Positions 38,368 to 47,629 of a stretch of DNA of 64,000 nt are shown in pieces. Under the pieces are notes generated by a model. That model was not told the DNA's origin and did no database searches. It was given only the letters and a program-made list of their open reading frames with translations. Numbering within the stretch: the first letter of the stretch is position 1; every line of letters starts with the position of its first letter. A program made the translations under genes and the position numbers. The stretch is from Persephonella sp. IF05-L8. GTDB lineage: Bacteria; Aquificota; Aquificia; Aquificales; Hydrogenothermaceae. Location: assembly GCF_000703045.1 (NCBI RefSeq), contig NZ_JNLJ01000001.1, positions 124,001-188,000 on the forward strand, read 5' to 3'.

Positions 38368-39152
38368 TAATTTCCTCCTGTATCGGTATAAACAAACTCT
38401 TTAATATCCTTTCTTTTCCAGTGGCCAATAGATGGCATACCTTCAATAAATTGTTTTTGTATATGTATAAGCTTATTAATTCCTAATTTTCCATATTCAA
38501 GCATTTTGTCAAATTCTTCCTGTGTAAAGGAGTATTCCTCTCCTGTAGCCTGTATCTCAACAAAGTTTCCGCTTCCTGTCATAACAAGGTTCATATCAAC
38601 TTTTGCAGCTGAGTCCTCTTTGAAGTTCAGGTCTAAAACAACCTCTTTACCTACAACCCCTGTAGAAACTGCGGCAACATAATCTTTAAGTGGATTTTGC
38701 TGGACAACTCCGCTTTCTGTTATTTTTATCATTGCATCGGCAACAGCTATAAATGCTCCTGTTATTGAAGCAACCCTTGTTCCGCCATCTGCCTGAATAA
38801 CATCACAATCAACCCAGAGGGTTCTTTCTCCTAATTTTTTCAGGTCAACTACACCCCTCAAAGACCTTCCGATTAGCCTTTGAATTTCCTGTGTTCTACC
38901 GGAAGGGGCACCCCTAACAACCTCTCTTATATTTCTACTTTCTGTAGACCTTGGAAGCATTGCATATTCTGCTGTAATCCATCCCTGCCCTGTTCCTCTA
39001 AGGAATGGTGGGACTTTTTCTTCTATTGATGCAGTAATAATTACTCTGGTATTTCCCATCTCAATAAGGACAGAACCTTCTGCATAGATGTTAAAATCCC
39101 TAATAATTTTTATTGGTCTAAGCTGGGTTGGACTTCTTCCGTCTGGACGCAA
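38367..39152 (-). CDS. rph: ribonuclease PH
   Basis: Phosphorolytic 3'-5' exoribonuclease (261 residues) that trims tRNA 3' ends. [13 protein letters not shown] at the start, [16 protein letters not shown] near 68, [14 protein letters not shown] near 93, and [12 protein letters not shown] near 119 are diagnostic. The frame is open 14 codons further upstream from an ATG at 39194, but GGAGG lies exactly 6 bases before a TTG that yields the canonical RPDGR N-terminus, so I choose TTG at 39152. It is the first gene of the rph-purA run. Confidence 0.95.
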   Translation of the reverse strand: MRPDGRSPTQLRPIKIIRDFNIYAEGSVLIEMGNTRVIITASIEEKVPPFLRGTGQGWITAEYAMLPRSTESRNIREVVRGAPSGRTQEIQRLIGRSLRGVVDLKKLGERTLWVDCDVIQADGGTRVASITGAFIAVADAMIKITESGVVQQNPLKDYVAAVSTGVVGKEVVLDLNFKEDSAAKVDMNLVMTGSGNFVEIQATGEEYSFTQEEFDKMLEYGKLGINKLIHIQKQFIEGMPSIGHWKRKDIKEFVYTDTGGN

Positions 39153-39254
39153 GACAAACCTCCAATCATTTTTACAAACACAAAATTTTATCATAACTAT
39201 CCATTGAAAAGTTAGATTTCGGCAATAAGTTGTAAATAAAAAAAGGAGGGCACC

Positions 39255-39776
39255 ATGAAGGAATTAAAAGCACTTTCAAATGAAACAGCTAAACTCAGTA
39301 AAAGGATTATCTCCATTGAAAAGCATATGGAACAGGTTTCAAAAAAATTAGAGGAAATTGATAAGCAGCTGATTTCTGTAAGAAATCAGCTTACTCAAAA
39401 GGAAGTAAAAATTATTGAGCTTTCCCGCAGGATTAGAGAATTAGAGCATGAACTGCATGAAACAAGACAGAAGATTAAAAAGCATAGGAAACTGCTTCAA
39501 CAGGCTGATAGTCCAAGGGAATATGAAAAATATCTAAAAGAAAGGGATAAATTAGTTGCAAAAGCTACTCAAATAATGGAAGAGATTGAAAAACTTCGCT
39601 CAGAGTATCAGGACTTAATCTTTGAGGAAGACAAACTTCTGGAAAAAGAAGAAGAACTGGAAAAAGAAAAGGTTAAACTACAACAGGAATATAACTTTCT
39701 CTTAAAAGAACTGGAAAACCTGTCTGAAAGATTAAACAGACTTATTCAGAAACAAAAAGAAAGACATAATCTATAA
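39255..39776 (+). CDS. coiled-coil protein (HP0958/CdsZ-like, without zinc ribbon)
   Basis: A 173-residue protein that is heptad-patterned almost end to end, in two antiparallel-capable helices broken near residues 85-95 by [19 protein letters not shown]. That breakpoint resembles the turn (rEY-L-KE) of the HP0958/CT398 family, whose members end in a four-Cys zinc ribbon. No Cys is present here, so the ribbon is missing. Related proteins act in flagellar RNA handling or secretion chaperoning, which need not apply. AAAGGAGGG precedes the ATG. Divergent from rph. Confidence 0.7.
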   Translation: MKELKALSNETAKLSKRIISIEKHMEQVSKKLEEIDKQLISVRNQLTQKEVKIIELSRRIRELEHELHETRQKIKKHRKLLQQADSPREYEKYLKERDKLVAKATQIMEEIEKLRSEYQDLIFEEDKLLEKEEELEKEKVKLQQEYNFLLKELENLSERLNRLIQKQKERHNL

Positions 39777-40703
39777 CTGATTTTCCTTAAATTTAATTAG
39801 TTCAGTTATTGTTTCATTAACAGGGGCTTTTAGCCCCTTTTTTTCTGCCAGTTTTACTATTGCACCATTAAGGGCATCTATCTCTGTTTTTTTACCTAAT
39901 TTCAGGTCGTAATACATTGAGGGATAATGTTTTGCAGTTGGAGGAATTAATTTTTCATAAAAGTTTTTTATATATTCCTCTGGAGAACTCCAGTTTAGCT
40001 TTATATTGTTTGCATTTGTTACCTCAAATATTTCATAAATAATATTGTTCATAATTTTTCTGGTTTCAGGGTTTTCGGCAAGGTTACCATAATTACACTC
40101 CAGCAATGCTCCCAACGGGTTAAGTGCACAGTTATAAAGAATTTTATCCCACAATATCTGGTAAACATCCGGGGCATAAGATGCAGGAATTCCGCCTTTA
40201 TTAAGAAAATTGATTAAAGGAAGAATTTTTTCTTCTGGGATTGTTCCTGAAGGGTCTCCAATCCTGACATCGTCTGCATTAACGGTGATTTCTGCACAAT
40301 TTCCATTTATAACCTTTGAGCCAAAAATAACCCTTGCAAGCAAAACTTTGTTTTCTCCGAACTTTTCAACGGCCTGTTCATAATTTCCATATCCGTTCTG
40401 GGCAATAACAAGTATAGTTTCATTTTTCATTAATGGAGAAAGCTGTTTTAGAGCTTTAGAAGTGTCATAAGATTTAACGGTAAGTATTACAAAATCTACT
40501 GGTGGTAGAGTTTCCGGTTTATCTGTAATATCATCCAATTTAACCTGATGATTTCCCCATATTCCTGTTACACATAGGGTATTATCCGGAAATCTACTTA
40601 GATATTCTAACTTAGTAATACCGTAAACTGTAGCACCTGCCTTTTTTAAAAATGTTGCAAAAGCAATACCAACAGCTCCAAGTCCGAAAACTGCTATTTT
40701 CAT
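39771..40703 (-). CDS. panE: 2-dehydropantoate 2-reductase
   Basis: NADPH-dependent ketopantoate reductase (310 residues) of the pantothenate/CoA pathway. The N-terminal Rossmann motif [11 protein letters not shown] (7-13), the catalytic Lys in [10 protein letters not shown] near 76, and [18 protein letters not shown] near 176 match the family. The stop overlaps the end of the convergent coiled-coil gene. ATGA overlap with thrC upstream suggests co-translation of two unrelated biosynthetic enzymes. Confidence 0.92.
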   Translation of the reverse strand: MKIAVFGLGAVGIAFATFLKKAGATVYGITKLEYLSRFPDNTLCVTGIWGNHQVKLDDITDKPETLPPVDFVILTVKSYDTSKALKQLSPLMKNETILVIAQNGYGNYEQAVEKFGENKVLLARVIFGSKVINGNCAEITVNADDVRIGDPSGTIPEEKILPLINFLNKGGIPASYAPDVYQILWDKILYNCALNPLGALLECNYGNLAENPETRKIMNNIIYEIFEVTNANNIKLNWSSPEEYIKNFYEKLIPPTAKHYPSMYYDLKLGKKTEIDALNGAIVKLAEKKGLKAPVNETITELIKFKENQL

Positions 40704-41770
40704 AATCCCAGATATTTTGCAATCTCATTAAGGTTTGGTGGTAGTTCTATTGGCTTATCGCTGGCTTTTATTACTGTATCCGGGTCTTTTAATCCGTTTC
40801 CTGTAAGTGTGCAGACTATTGTTTCGTCGCCTTTGAATAATCCTCTTCTATAGGATTTAATCACTCCTGCAATTGATGCTGCTGAGGCAGGCTCACAGAA
40901 TACACCTTCCGAAGAAGCTACAAGCCTGTAAGCTTCCAGTATTTCCTCATCTGATACAGCATCAATAAAGCCATTACTTTCCTGTGCAGATTTTAAGGCA
41001 GGCTGCCAGCTGTAAGGATTTCCTATCTTAATGGCAGTTGCTATCGTCTGGGGATTTTTTATTGGAAATCCTTTTACTATAGGTGCCGCTCCCTCTGCCT
41101 GCCAGCCTATCATACGGGGTAGTTTTGTGGATTTTCCAGCCTGATAATATTCTTTGTATCCTTTCCAGTAGGCTGTTATATTTCCTGCATTTCCAACAGG
41201 GATAAAATGAAAGTCTGGGGCATCCCCAAGAACATCTATTATCTCAAATGATGCAGTTTTTTGACCTTCTATTCTAAATGGATTTACAGAATTCACAACC
41301 TCAACAGGAAATTTCTCTCCAATTTCCCTAACTATACTGAGAGCATCATCAAAATTTCCCATAAGAGCTATTATTTTTGCTCCATAAACCATAGCTTGAG
41401 AAAGCTTTCCAAGAGCAACAGCACCTTTAGGAAGAATTACATAGGCATCCATTCCTGCCCTTGCTGCATAAGCTGCTGCTGAGGCTGATGTATTTCCGGT
41501 AGAAGCACATATTACAGCTGTTTTTCCTGCTTCTTTTGCCTTTGATATAGCAAGGGTCATACCTCTATCTTTAAAAGAACCTGTTGGATTAAGTCCTTCA
41601 TATTTAAGGTATATTTTAAGGTCTAAATCTGGGGCTATTTTTTTAGCAAGATTTGGGGCTTCTATTAATGGAGTATTACCTTCGTGGAGTGTAACTATGG
41701 GGGTTTTGTCTGTAACAGGTAGATATTCTTTATAAGCTTTGATAATTCCTTCCCATTTACACAAGCCCAA
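40700..41770 (-). CDS. thrC: threonine synthase
   Basis: PLP enzyme (356 residues) that converts O-phosphohomoserine to threonine. LHEGNTPLI near 28-36, [11 protein letters not shown] with the PLP Lys67, [18 protein letters not shown] near 91, and the phosphate-binding [15 protein letters not shown] near 193 fit the short, bacterial/archaeal class. The start codon is TTG at 41770, 10 bases after GGAGG; no ATG fits. The panE gene follows with a 4-base overlap. Confidence 0.95.
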   Translation of the reverse strand: MGLCKWEGIIKAYKEYLPVTDKTPIVTLHEGNTPLIEAPNLAKKIAPDLDLKIYLKYEGLNPTGSFKDRGMTLAISKAKEAGKTAVICASTGNTSASAAAYAARAGMDAYVILPKGAVALGKLSQAMVYGAKIIALMGNFDDALSIVREIGEKFPVEVVNSVNPFRIEGQKTASFEIIDVLGDAPDFHFIPVGNAGNITAYWKGYKEYYQAGKSTKLPRMIGWQAEGAAPIVKGFPIKNPQTIATAIKIGNPYSWQPALKSAQESNGFIDAVSDEEILEAYRLVASSEGVFCEPASAASIAGVIKSYRRGLFKGDETIVCTLTGNGLKDPDTVIKASDKPIELPPNLNEIAKYLGL

Positions 41771-41810
41771 ATTTTATAATCCTCCAGAAATTATTAGAGT
41801 GATTATTATA

Positions 41811-42611
41811 TCATTTTCCAGTTTCTTCTAAATTCATCTCTTTATAAAGCTCTTCTGTTATAGGTCCCTCTGCTTTCCTGTTTATAAACTGCTGAACTAT
41901 AGGGTCTGGATTGTTCTTGATTTCTTCAGGTGTTCCAATCGCGTAAATTTTTCCTTTATGTATCATTGCTATTCTGTCTGCTATTCCAAATGCACTATCA
42001 AGGTCATGGGTAACCACTATAGAAGTTACTCCTATTTTATCCCTGAGCCCCATAATTAGTTTATCTATCATTGCACTTGTTACAGGGTCTAATCCAGAGG
42101 TTGGCTCATCATACATTATGATTTCAGGATTTGTGGATATTGCTCTGGCAAGGGATACCCTTTTCCTCATACCCCCAGAAAGTTCAGAAGGATAAAGTTC
42201 CTCAATTCCCTTAAGACCTACAAGTGCTAATTTTTCCTGTGCCAGTTTATAAATCTCTTTTGCAGGCATATTGGTGTTCTCCAGAAAGTAAAACCCAACG
42301 TTTTCCCAGACTTTTAAGCTATCAAAAAGAGCACCTTCCTGAAATAAATAACCCATTTTCTTCCTAAAATTTATAAGTTCTTTATCTGATAATTTTGTTA
42401 TATCTGTTCCATCAACAATAATCTGGCCACTGGTTGGCTTCAAGAGACCAATAATATGTTTTATAGTGGTACTTTTTCCGCTACCACTACCACCCATAAG
42501 GACAAAAATCTCCCCTTCATAAACATCAAAGGATATACCTTTCAGGATAAGCCTGTCTCCAAACTTCTTAGTAAGGTTTTTTACCTGTATTTTCTTCTTT
42601 TTTGTCTGCAT
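41811..42611 (-). CDS. ABC transporter ATP-binding protein, MlaF-like
   Basis: An ATPase of 266 residues with Walker A GGSGSGKST near 39-47, signature LSGGMRKRVSLARA near 144, Walker B IIMYDEPTSGLDP near 164-176 and the switch His in VVTHD. GALFDSLKVWENVGFYF and LSGGMRKR are typical of MlaF/Ttg2A, the ATPase of the phospholipid-trafficking Mla system that maintains outer-membrane asymmetry. No mlaE or mlaD gene is next to it in the window, so its partners must be elsewhere. No clear Shine-Dalgarno is seen; TATAGT lies 13 bases before the ATG. Confidence 0.88.
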   Translation of the reverse strand: MQTKKKKIQVKNLTKKFGDRLILKGISFDVYEGEIFVLMGGSGSGKSTTIKHIIGLLKPTSGQIIVDGTDITKLSDKELINFRKKMGYLFQEGALFDSLKVWENVGFYFLENTNMPAKEIYKLAQEKLALVGLKGIEELYPSELSGGMRKRVSLARAISTNPEIIMYDEPTSGLDPVTSAMIDKLIMGLRDKIGVTSIVVTHDLDSAFGIADRIAMIHKGKIYAIGTPEEIKNNPDPIVQQFINRKAEGPITEELYKEMNLEETGK

Positions 42612-42640
42612 AATAGGTTATTTTACTATATTCTTGGCTA

Positions 42641-42669
42641 TTGTTTTTACAGGAAAATTTCCATATAAT
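42641..42669 (+). promoter_or_regulatory. promoter of tRNA-Leu
   Basis: TTGTTT, a 17-base spacer and a perfect TATAAT end 12 bases before the mature tRNA 5' end. Confidence 0.7.
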
Positions 42670-42681
42670 ATATATTCCTGA

Positions 42682-42768
42682 GCGAGAGTGGCGGAACTGG
42701 CAGACGCGAGGGACTTAAAATCCCTTGGCCGCAAGGCCGTGGGGGTTCGATTCCCCCCTCTCGCACCA
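42682..42768 (+). tRNA. tRNA-Leu (anticodon TAA)
   Basis: A class II tRNA with acceptor arm GCGAGAG/CTCTCGC, anticodon arm GGGACTTAAAATCCC with TAA in the loop, a variable arm TTGGCCGCAAGGCCGT and the T-arm GGGGGTTCGATTCCCCC. The CCA end is encoded. It stands at the edge of the Fic/toxin-antitoxin patch, a common location for acquired DNA. Confidence 0.97.
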
Positions 42769-43016
42769 CTAAATCAAAGGTTTTACAAAATTTCTTAATT
42801 TTCCATATTCATAAAAATTCATCAAAAATTTTACAATCTGGTGGATATAAGGGGGACAAATATATCTCTTTATTTAATACCTATATTTTGAAAATCCTAA
42901 AACAAATCCAATGTCACGTTTTTAAAATGCGGTATTTTCGGGACACTTGTCATATTATTGATTTATTTTTATATTAAGCAAATAGAGATAAAGTTAAAGG
43001 ATTTATCGGGACACAA
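42769..43016 (+). other. non-coding gap between tRNA-Leu and the Fic gene with repeated TCGGGACAC
   Basis: About 250 A+T-rich bases without a gene. The 9-mer TCGGGACAC occurs at 42938-42946 and again at 43006-43014, the second copy directly before the Fic ATG where a ribosome-binding site would be expected. A related GGGGGACAAA is at 42851-42860. They may be operator sites. No terminator or attachment-site duplicate of the tRNA end was seen. Confidence 0.5.
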
Positions 43017-43970
43017 ATGAATAAAGAATTAATTTTAGAAAGAAAAAAGCTATTAGACAAATTAGGCGGAATTCCAGAGCCTGTAATAGAGAACAAAGAA
43101 TGGCTTTATTTACTTGAGGAAGAAACAAGAAATTCAATCCTTATAGAGGGATACTTTATAGACCAGGAAGAATTAGAACAGATTTTAGCAGGGAATAAAC
43201 CTATTTCCAAATCTCAAGAAGAAGCAATTAAGTATTTTAAAACAGCAAAATTTATATACGGTCTTGCCTATGAAAACTATAAATCAGATGAGTTTTTATT
43301 TGGTATTCCATTAATTAGACAAATAAATAAAGAACTTGGTTTTGATGGAGAGTTTAGAAAAGAAAAAATCAAAATAGCAGGAACAAAGTTTGAACCCCCA
43401 GAAAATTATATAGAAGAATGGGTAAGAGTTTATATTGATTACGTTTATAGCTTAAATAATGACTTTTTTAATAATTTGTCTGTATCACACGCATTTTTTG
43501 AAGAAATACACCCATTTAAAGATGGGAATGGCAGGACTGGAAGGATACTTTTAAACTACATATTGATTAGCAACGGATATCCATTAGTTATAATAAAGGG
43601 CACAGATAAAAGTAAGCAGATTTATTACAAAGGATTAGAGGAAATTGATAACCAGTTATCTAATTTGTTTACAGAATACAAAAATATACCCCCAGATAAA
43701 CATAAAGTTTTAGAAAGGCTAAAAGAAACCAAAGCAAATACCTTAAAAAAACTAATACTTGAAGCGCTAAGAGAAAGTTTAGACAGATTAATAATTGCAA
43801 AATATGAAGAAAAAGGAGAAAAATTAGAACCAGTAGGTAAATTACTAAAAGATTTAGGATATTCTCCAGAAAGCACAAGGCAACTAATAAAACGGGGCAA
43901 AATCATAGCAGTAAAAATAAAAAAGACCTGGTATTCCACAAAAAATTTGGTTAAAAGGTTTTTAAAATAG
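43017..43970 (+). CDS. Fic family protein, class II (self-inhibited AMPylase-type)
   Basis: A 317-residue Fic protein, likely to transfer AMP or another nucleotide moiety to a target protein. The complete catalytic motif HPFKDGNGRTGR is near residue 164. The N-terminal inhibitory helix motif (S/T)xxxE(G/N) is present as SILIEG (Ser40, Glu44, Gly45), so activity would be restrained within the same chain. The C-terminal region (about 270-317), with YSPESTRQLIKRGKI, looks like a helix-turn-helix, as in Fic-wHTH proteins. No separate antitoxin gene accompanies it. AAAGGA lies 13 bases upstream, and a TCGGGACAC repeat touches the ATG. Confidence 0.9.
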   Translation: MNKELILERKKLLDKLGGIPEPVIENKEWLYLLEEETRNSILIEGYFIDQEELEQILAGNKPISKSQEEAIKYFKTAKFIYGLAYENYKSDEFLFGIPLIRQINKELGFDGEFRKEKIKIAGTKFEPPENYIEEWVRVYIDYVYSLNNDFFNNLSVSHAFFEEIHPFKDGNGRTGRILLNYILISNGYPLVIIKGTDKSKQIYYKGLEEIDNQLSNLFTEYKNIPPDKHKVLERLKETKANTLKKLILEALRESLDRLIIAKYEEKGEKLEPVGKLLKDLGYSPESTRQLIKRGKIIAVKIKKTWYSTKNLVKRFLK

Positions 43971-43991
43971 ACTAAAGCAGAGGGTATTAGT

Positions 43992-44243
43992 ATGAAACTA
44001 AAAAACAAAAAAGTAAGAAAAATATAACTATCTCTAAGGAAGCAGAAAGAAAAGTAAAAGAACTGGCAAAAATAGAAAATAAATCCCAGAGCCAGCTTAT
44101 AGAAGAGCTTATAGAGGAAGTTTACAAAGAAATAAAAATTAGAAGCCTTAAAAAGGATTGTTGAAAACAGGAAATACTTCAAAGGAATAGACCCAAATAT
44201 AACTATACAAAAAATAAAGGAGCAGATGGGAAGTGAATTATAA
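43992..44243 (+). pseudogene. ribbon-helix-helix antitoxin gene, broken by two frameshifts
   Basis: Joined across frames, the product reads MKLKKQKSKKNITISKEAER, then a helix EELIEEVYKEIKLEALKRIV, ending IKEQMGSEL. This is an RHH/CopG-type antitoxin followed by a toxin-binding tail. The first lesion is one missing A in the A-run near 44002, which otherwise stops translation at codon 12. The second is one extra A near 44140. Both are in homopolymers, so sequencing error must be ruled out. Its end overlaps the PIN gene by 11 bases, as in intact VapBC pairs. Confidence 0.7.
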
Positions 44244-44627
44244 AAAGGTGTTTGTAGATGCCAACGTAATTTTAGACCTGTTCTTATATGATAGGCCATA
44301 TAGTGAATATTCAAAAAAATCCTTCTTTTATTTACAGAAAAATGATGTAGAGCTATTAACCAGTTGTGATTTAATAACTACCGTTTACTATGTATTAAAA
44401 AAGTATAATAAACAAAAAGCTTTAGAAAATCTTTCATACACTCTGAAATTAATGTATTTAATCCCATTTTCAAACTATGAAACCCAAAAGGCAATAGAAT
44501 TGATGCAAAAATGAAGACTTGGAAGATACTATGCAATATGTCTTAGCACTGGAAAATGAATGCGATTTTTCATTTACCTGAAATCAAAAAAGTCACCACT
44601 AAAGACTTTGTTAAAAAACTTATTTAA
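44233..44627 (+). pseudogene. PIN-domain toxin (VapC-like), disrupted
   Basis: The open part (44233-44514, GTG start) has the PIN N-terminus VFVDANVILDLFL with the first catalytic Asp, and a second acidic site region. After an A-run the frame shifts: one added base at 44514 restores NEDLEDTMQYVLALENECDF. A further break follows near 44563, where about 25 bases that should encode the TND-x-F metal-binding segment are missing, and the tail EIKKVTTKDFVKKLI resumes in another frame. With the catalytic Asp lost, it cannot be an active ribonuclease. Confidence 0.72.
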
Positions 44628-44715
44628 CTCCCTGAAGATGTAAATAATCATAAAAAGGTTTAAAATATATATTCATATTTTTATAACAACTTAAGAAACT
44701 CAGGAGGAAACATAA

Positions 44716-46002
44716 ATGGGAATGACACTAACTGAAAAAATCCTCGCAGAACATGCAGGAAGAGATTATGTAGAACCAGGAGAACTGGTCACAGTTAAAG
44801 TTGACCTTGCAATAGCCAACGATATTACAGCACCACTTGCAATAAGGCAGCTTGAAAAATATGGAATAGATAAGGTTCACGACCCAGATAAAATAGCCCT
44901 TGTTATGGACCACTTTTTCCCTCCAAAAGATATTCTTTCAGCACAGCAGATAAAAATCTCCAGAGATTTTGCTAAAAAAATGGGAATAAAAAACTATTTT
45001 GAAGGGCAGGACTCTGGAGTTATGCACACAATCCTTCCAGAAAAAGGATTTATTGCCCCTGGAGATTTAGTAATGGGAGCTGACTCTCATACCTGCACAT
45101 ACGGAGCTCTTGGAGCATTTTCTACAGGTGTAGGCTCAACAGATATTGCATATATTTTTGCAACAGGCGAAACATGGCTTAAAGTTCCTGAAACTATGAA
45201 ATTTACATTCTATGGAAAAAGACAAAAATGGGTAGGTGGAAAGGATTTTGTCCTTACCGTAATTGGAAAAATCGGCGTTGATGGTGCTTTATACAGAGCT
45301 ATGGAATATCATGGAGAAGCTATAAAAGACCTGCCTGTAGAAGAAAGACTTACAATAACAAATATGGCAATTGAAGCAGGTGGAAAAAATGCAATAATGG
45401 AAGCTGATGAAAAAGTTTTAGAATGGCTGAAAGACAAAACCAAAAAACCACTTAGAATGATAAAAGCCGACCCTGATGCAAAATACTGCTGTGAGTATGA
45501 ATTTGATGCTTCTAAAATAGAACCTGTGGTTGCAGCTCCAAACCTTCCATCAAACGTTAAACCTGTTTCAGAAGTTGCAGGAAAACCAATTAATCAGGTT
45601 TTCATCGGTTCTTGCACAAACGGAAGAATAACAGACCTGAGAATTGCTGCACAGATACTTAAAGGAAGAAAAGTTCATCCAGATGTCAGATGTATCGTAA
45701 TTCCTGCATCTGATAGGACATACAAACAGGCGTTACATGAAGGACTCCTTGAAATTCTTGCAGATGCAGGATGTCTGATAAGTACTTCTACCTGTGGTCC
45801 ATGCCTTGGGGGACACATGGGTATTCTTGCTGAAGGAGAAGTTTGCGTATCAACATCCAACAGAAACTTTACAGGAAGAATGGGACATCCAAACAGTGAA
45901 GTATATCTGGCAGGTCCGGCAGTAGCTGCAGCATCAGCAGTATTAGGAAGAATTGCACATCCTGAGGAAGTTGTAGGAACAAAAGCAGAAGTAAATGTTT
46001 AA
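44716..46002 (+). CDS. leuC: 3-isopropylmalate dehydratase large subunit
   Basis: Aconitase-family [4Fe-4S] enzyme (428 residues) that isomerises isopropylmalate in leucine synthesis. It shows MDHFFPPKD near 65, GADSHTCTYGALGAF near 122-136 with the first cluster Cys, IGSCTNGR near 300 and STCGPCLGGHMG near 357 with the other two Cys. The short length and EKILAEHAGRDYVEPGE start mark the archaeal/thermophile LeuC group, which overlaps with homoaconitase, so the exact substrate is slightly uncertain. GGAGG lies 8 bases before the ATG. leuD is not adjacent. Confidence 0.93.
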   Translation: MGMTLTEKILAEHAGRDYVEPGELVTVKVDLAIANDITAPLAIRQLEKYGIDKVHDPDKIALVMDHFFPPKDILSAQQIKISRDFAKKMGIKNYFEGQDSGVMHTILPEKGFIAPGDLVMGADSHTCTYGALGAFSTGVGSTDIAYIFATGETWLKVPETMKFTFYGKRQKWVGGKDFVLTVIGKIGVDGALYRAMEYHGEAIKDLPVEERLTITNMAIEAGGKNAIMEADEKVLEWLKDKTKKPLRMIKADPDAKYCCEYEFDASKIEPVVAAPNLPSNVKPVSEVAGKPINQVFIGSCTNGRITDLRIAAQILKGRKVHPDVRCIVIPASDRTYKQALHEGLLEILADAGCLISTSTCGPCLGGHMGILAEGEVCVSTSNRNFTGRMGHPNSEVYLAGPAVAAASAVLGRIAHPEEVVGTKAEVNV

Positions 46003-46025
46003 TATAAATCCTGGAGGGTAGCAAA

Positions 46026-46232
46026 ATGATAGGCTTGTGGGATGCTTTAATCAGAGTTCTAATTGGTGCAATACTTGTATGGCTTGGCACAGAAAAAGGT
46101 GGCGTCTGGATTATAGGAGAGGTTGTAGGACTTGTTCTTATGTTTACAGCAATAATTGGTTTTTGCCCACTTTATAAACTTACCGGCGTATCATCCAGAT
46201 GTGATAACTGTCAGGAAGCAGCTGAAGCATGA
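46026..46232 (+). CDS. DUF2892 family small membrane protein
   Basis: A 68-residue protein with two membrane helices and the family motif GFCPLYKLTGVSS near residue 42-54, as in the membrane part of YgaP-type proteins. Two more Cys follow in SRCDNCQEA, giving three Cys near the C-terminus that could bind metal or carry sulfur. TGGAGGG precedes the ATG. It overlaps ruvX by four bases (ATGA). Confidence 0.82.
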   Translation: MIGLWDALIRVLIGAILVWLGTEKGGVWIIGEVVGLVLMFTAIIGFCPLYKLTGVSSRCDNCQEAAEA

Positions 46233-46642
46233 ACAAACGGGTTTTAGCCCTTGATGTTGGAAATAAAAGAATAGGGGTTGCTTACAGCGACCCCTTTGGT
46301 ATATCTGCAAATCCTCTTCCTATTATTCAAAATGATGAAAAAGTATTTGAAAAGATTAAAGAATTAGTCAAAGAGTATGACATCGGAACAATAGTTATTG
46401 GTCTGCCTTTAACCCTAAAAGGGGAAGAAGGGGAACAGGCACAAAAAACAAAAGAATTTGCAGAAAGACTAAAGCAGGAAATCCCTGATATTCCCATAAA
46501 ATTCGTTGATGAAAGATTTACAACAACACTGGCTGAAAGACAGCTCAGAGAAACCACCAAAAAATCCAAAAGGAAACAAAAACTTGACAGCGTATCTGCC
46601 GTTTATATCTTAAAAACATATCTGGATAGTTTAAATATTTAG
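46229..46642 (+). CDS. ruvX: Holliday junction resolvase-like protein RuvX/YqgF
   Basis: RNase H-fold nuclease (137 residues) implicated in 16S rRNA 5' processing and proposed as a resolvase. LALDVGNKRIGVAYSDPFG near 6-24 carries the first catalytic Asp; VIGLPLTLKGEEG near 57 and FVDERFTTTLAERQL near 92 with Asp and Glu follow; DSVSAVYIL near 122 contains the last acidic residue. It abuts mltG without a gap. Confidence 0.94.
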   Translation: MNKRVLALDVGNKRIGVAYSDPFGISANPLPIIQNDEKVFEKIKELVKEYDIGTIVIGLPLTLKGEEGEQAQKTKEFAERLKQEIPDIPIKFVDERFTTTLAERQLRETTKKSKRKQKLDSVSAVYILKTYLDSLNI

Positions 46643-47629
46643 ATGAAAAAGTTTGTCTATTTTTTTGCTGCTTTATTTTTGATAATCTTTGCTATATCCG
46701 GAATTTCCTATTATGTCCTCTTATCAAAGATTAACTCATATAATCAACTTTCAAAACCTGTTTTTGTAAAAATACACAAAGGTGAAAGCATAAAAGATAT
46801 TGCTGAAAAATTAGAAAAATCAGGGGTCATAAAAAACAAAGATTTATTTATCCTTTATGCCAGATACAAAAACAAACCTTTAAAATATGGCTTTTATATG
46901 TTCAAGGGAAAGCTTAATATTCCTCAGGTCTGGGAAATTCTTTATTCTGGTAAAGAAAAATTAATAAAGTTTACCATTATTCCAGGTGAGGATTTGATAG
47001 ATATTGGACAAAAACTGGAAAAGGCAGGATTTGTAAAAAAAGAGGATTTTTATAAATATGTTTTCGACGCGAAAAATGTCAGATGGTATGGACTTGAAGG
47101 AAAATCATTTGAGGGATACTTTCCGCCCGATACTTATTATTTCAGAAAAGATTTTACCCTCAGAAATATAGTTGAAACGTTTTTAAGGAATTTTAAAAAA
47201 AGATATAAACCTGTTTTAAAACCAGTAGAAGATTTAACACCTTATCAGGTTATGATTGTTGCCTCAATGGTAGAAAAGGAAACAGCTATTATAGAAGAAA
47301 AGCCTATAATAGCAGGGATTATAATAAACAGGCTTAAAAAAGGAATGAAACTCCAAATTGACCCGACAATTATCTATGCCCTGAAACTTAAAAATCAATG
47401 GTATGGAGACCTTACCAGAAAAAACATGAAAACAAATTCCCCTTATAATACCTATTTATATAAAGGACTTCCTCCCACCCCGATATGTAGTTTTTCACTG
47501 GAGAGTTTAAAAGCCGTAATCAATTATAAAAAGACAGATTATCTATATTTCTTTTCCAGCGATGGAAAAAGGCATTCTTTCTCTAAAACATACAGAGAAC
47601 ATCTAAGGAAGGTCAGAGCAGCTTACTGA
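46643..47629 (+). CDS. mltG: endolytic murein transglycosylase MltG
   Basis: Membrane-anchored glycan terminator (328 residues). One N-terminal helix (FFAALFLIIFAISGISYYV) is followed by a LysM-like subdomain (VKIHKGESIKDIAEKLEKSG) and the YceG catalytic domain. The latter has MIVASMVEKETAIIEEKP near 207, with the catalytic Glu, and RLKKGMKLQIDPTIIYAL and SPYNTYLYKGLPPTPI near 269. It starts directly after ruvX. Its 3' end overlaps the convergent glycosyltransferase gene by 7 bases. Confidence 0.95.
   Translation: MKKFVYFFAALFLIIFAISGISYYVLLSKINSYNQLSKPVFVKIHKGESIKDIAEKLEKSGVIKNKDLFILYARYKNKPLKYGFYMFKGKLNIPQVWEILYSGKEKLIKFTIIPGEDLIDIGQKLEKAGFVKKEDFYKYVFDAKNVRWYGLEGKSFEGYFPPDTYYFRKDFTLRNIVETFLRNFKKRYKPVLKPVEDLTPYQVMIVASMVEKETAIIEEKPIIAGIIINRLKKGMKLQIDPTIIYALKLKNQWYGDLTRKNMKTNSPYNTYLYKGLPPTPICSFSLESLKAVINYKKTDYLYFFSSDGKRHSFSKTYREHLRKVRAAY

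Noticed and set aside
44041-44170. Programmed frameshifting in the antitoxin gene instead of decay
   Set aside because: The needed shifts go in opposite directions at plain A-runs, and the neighbouring toxin has an unrelated deletion, so decay or sequencing error is simpler.
42682-44715. Integrated element with attachment-site duplication of the tRNA-Leu 3' end
   Set aside because: No copy of the T-arm/acceptor sequence was found between the Fic patch and leuC, and there is no integrase gene.
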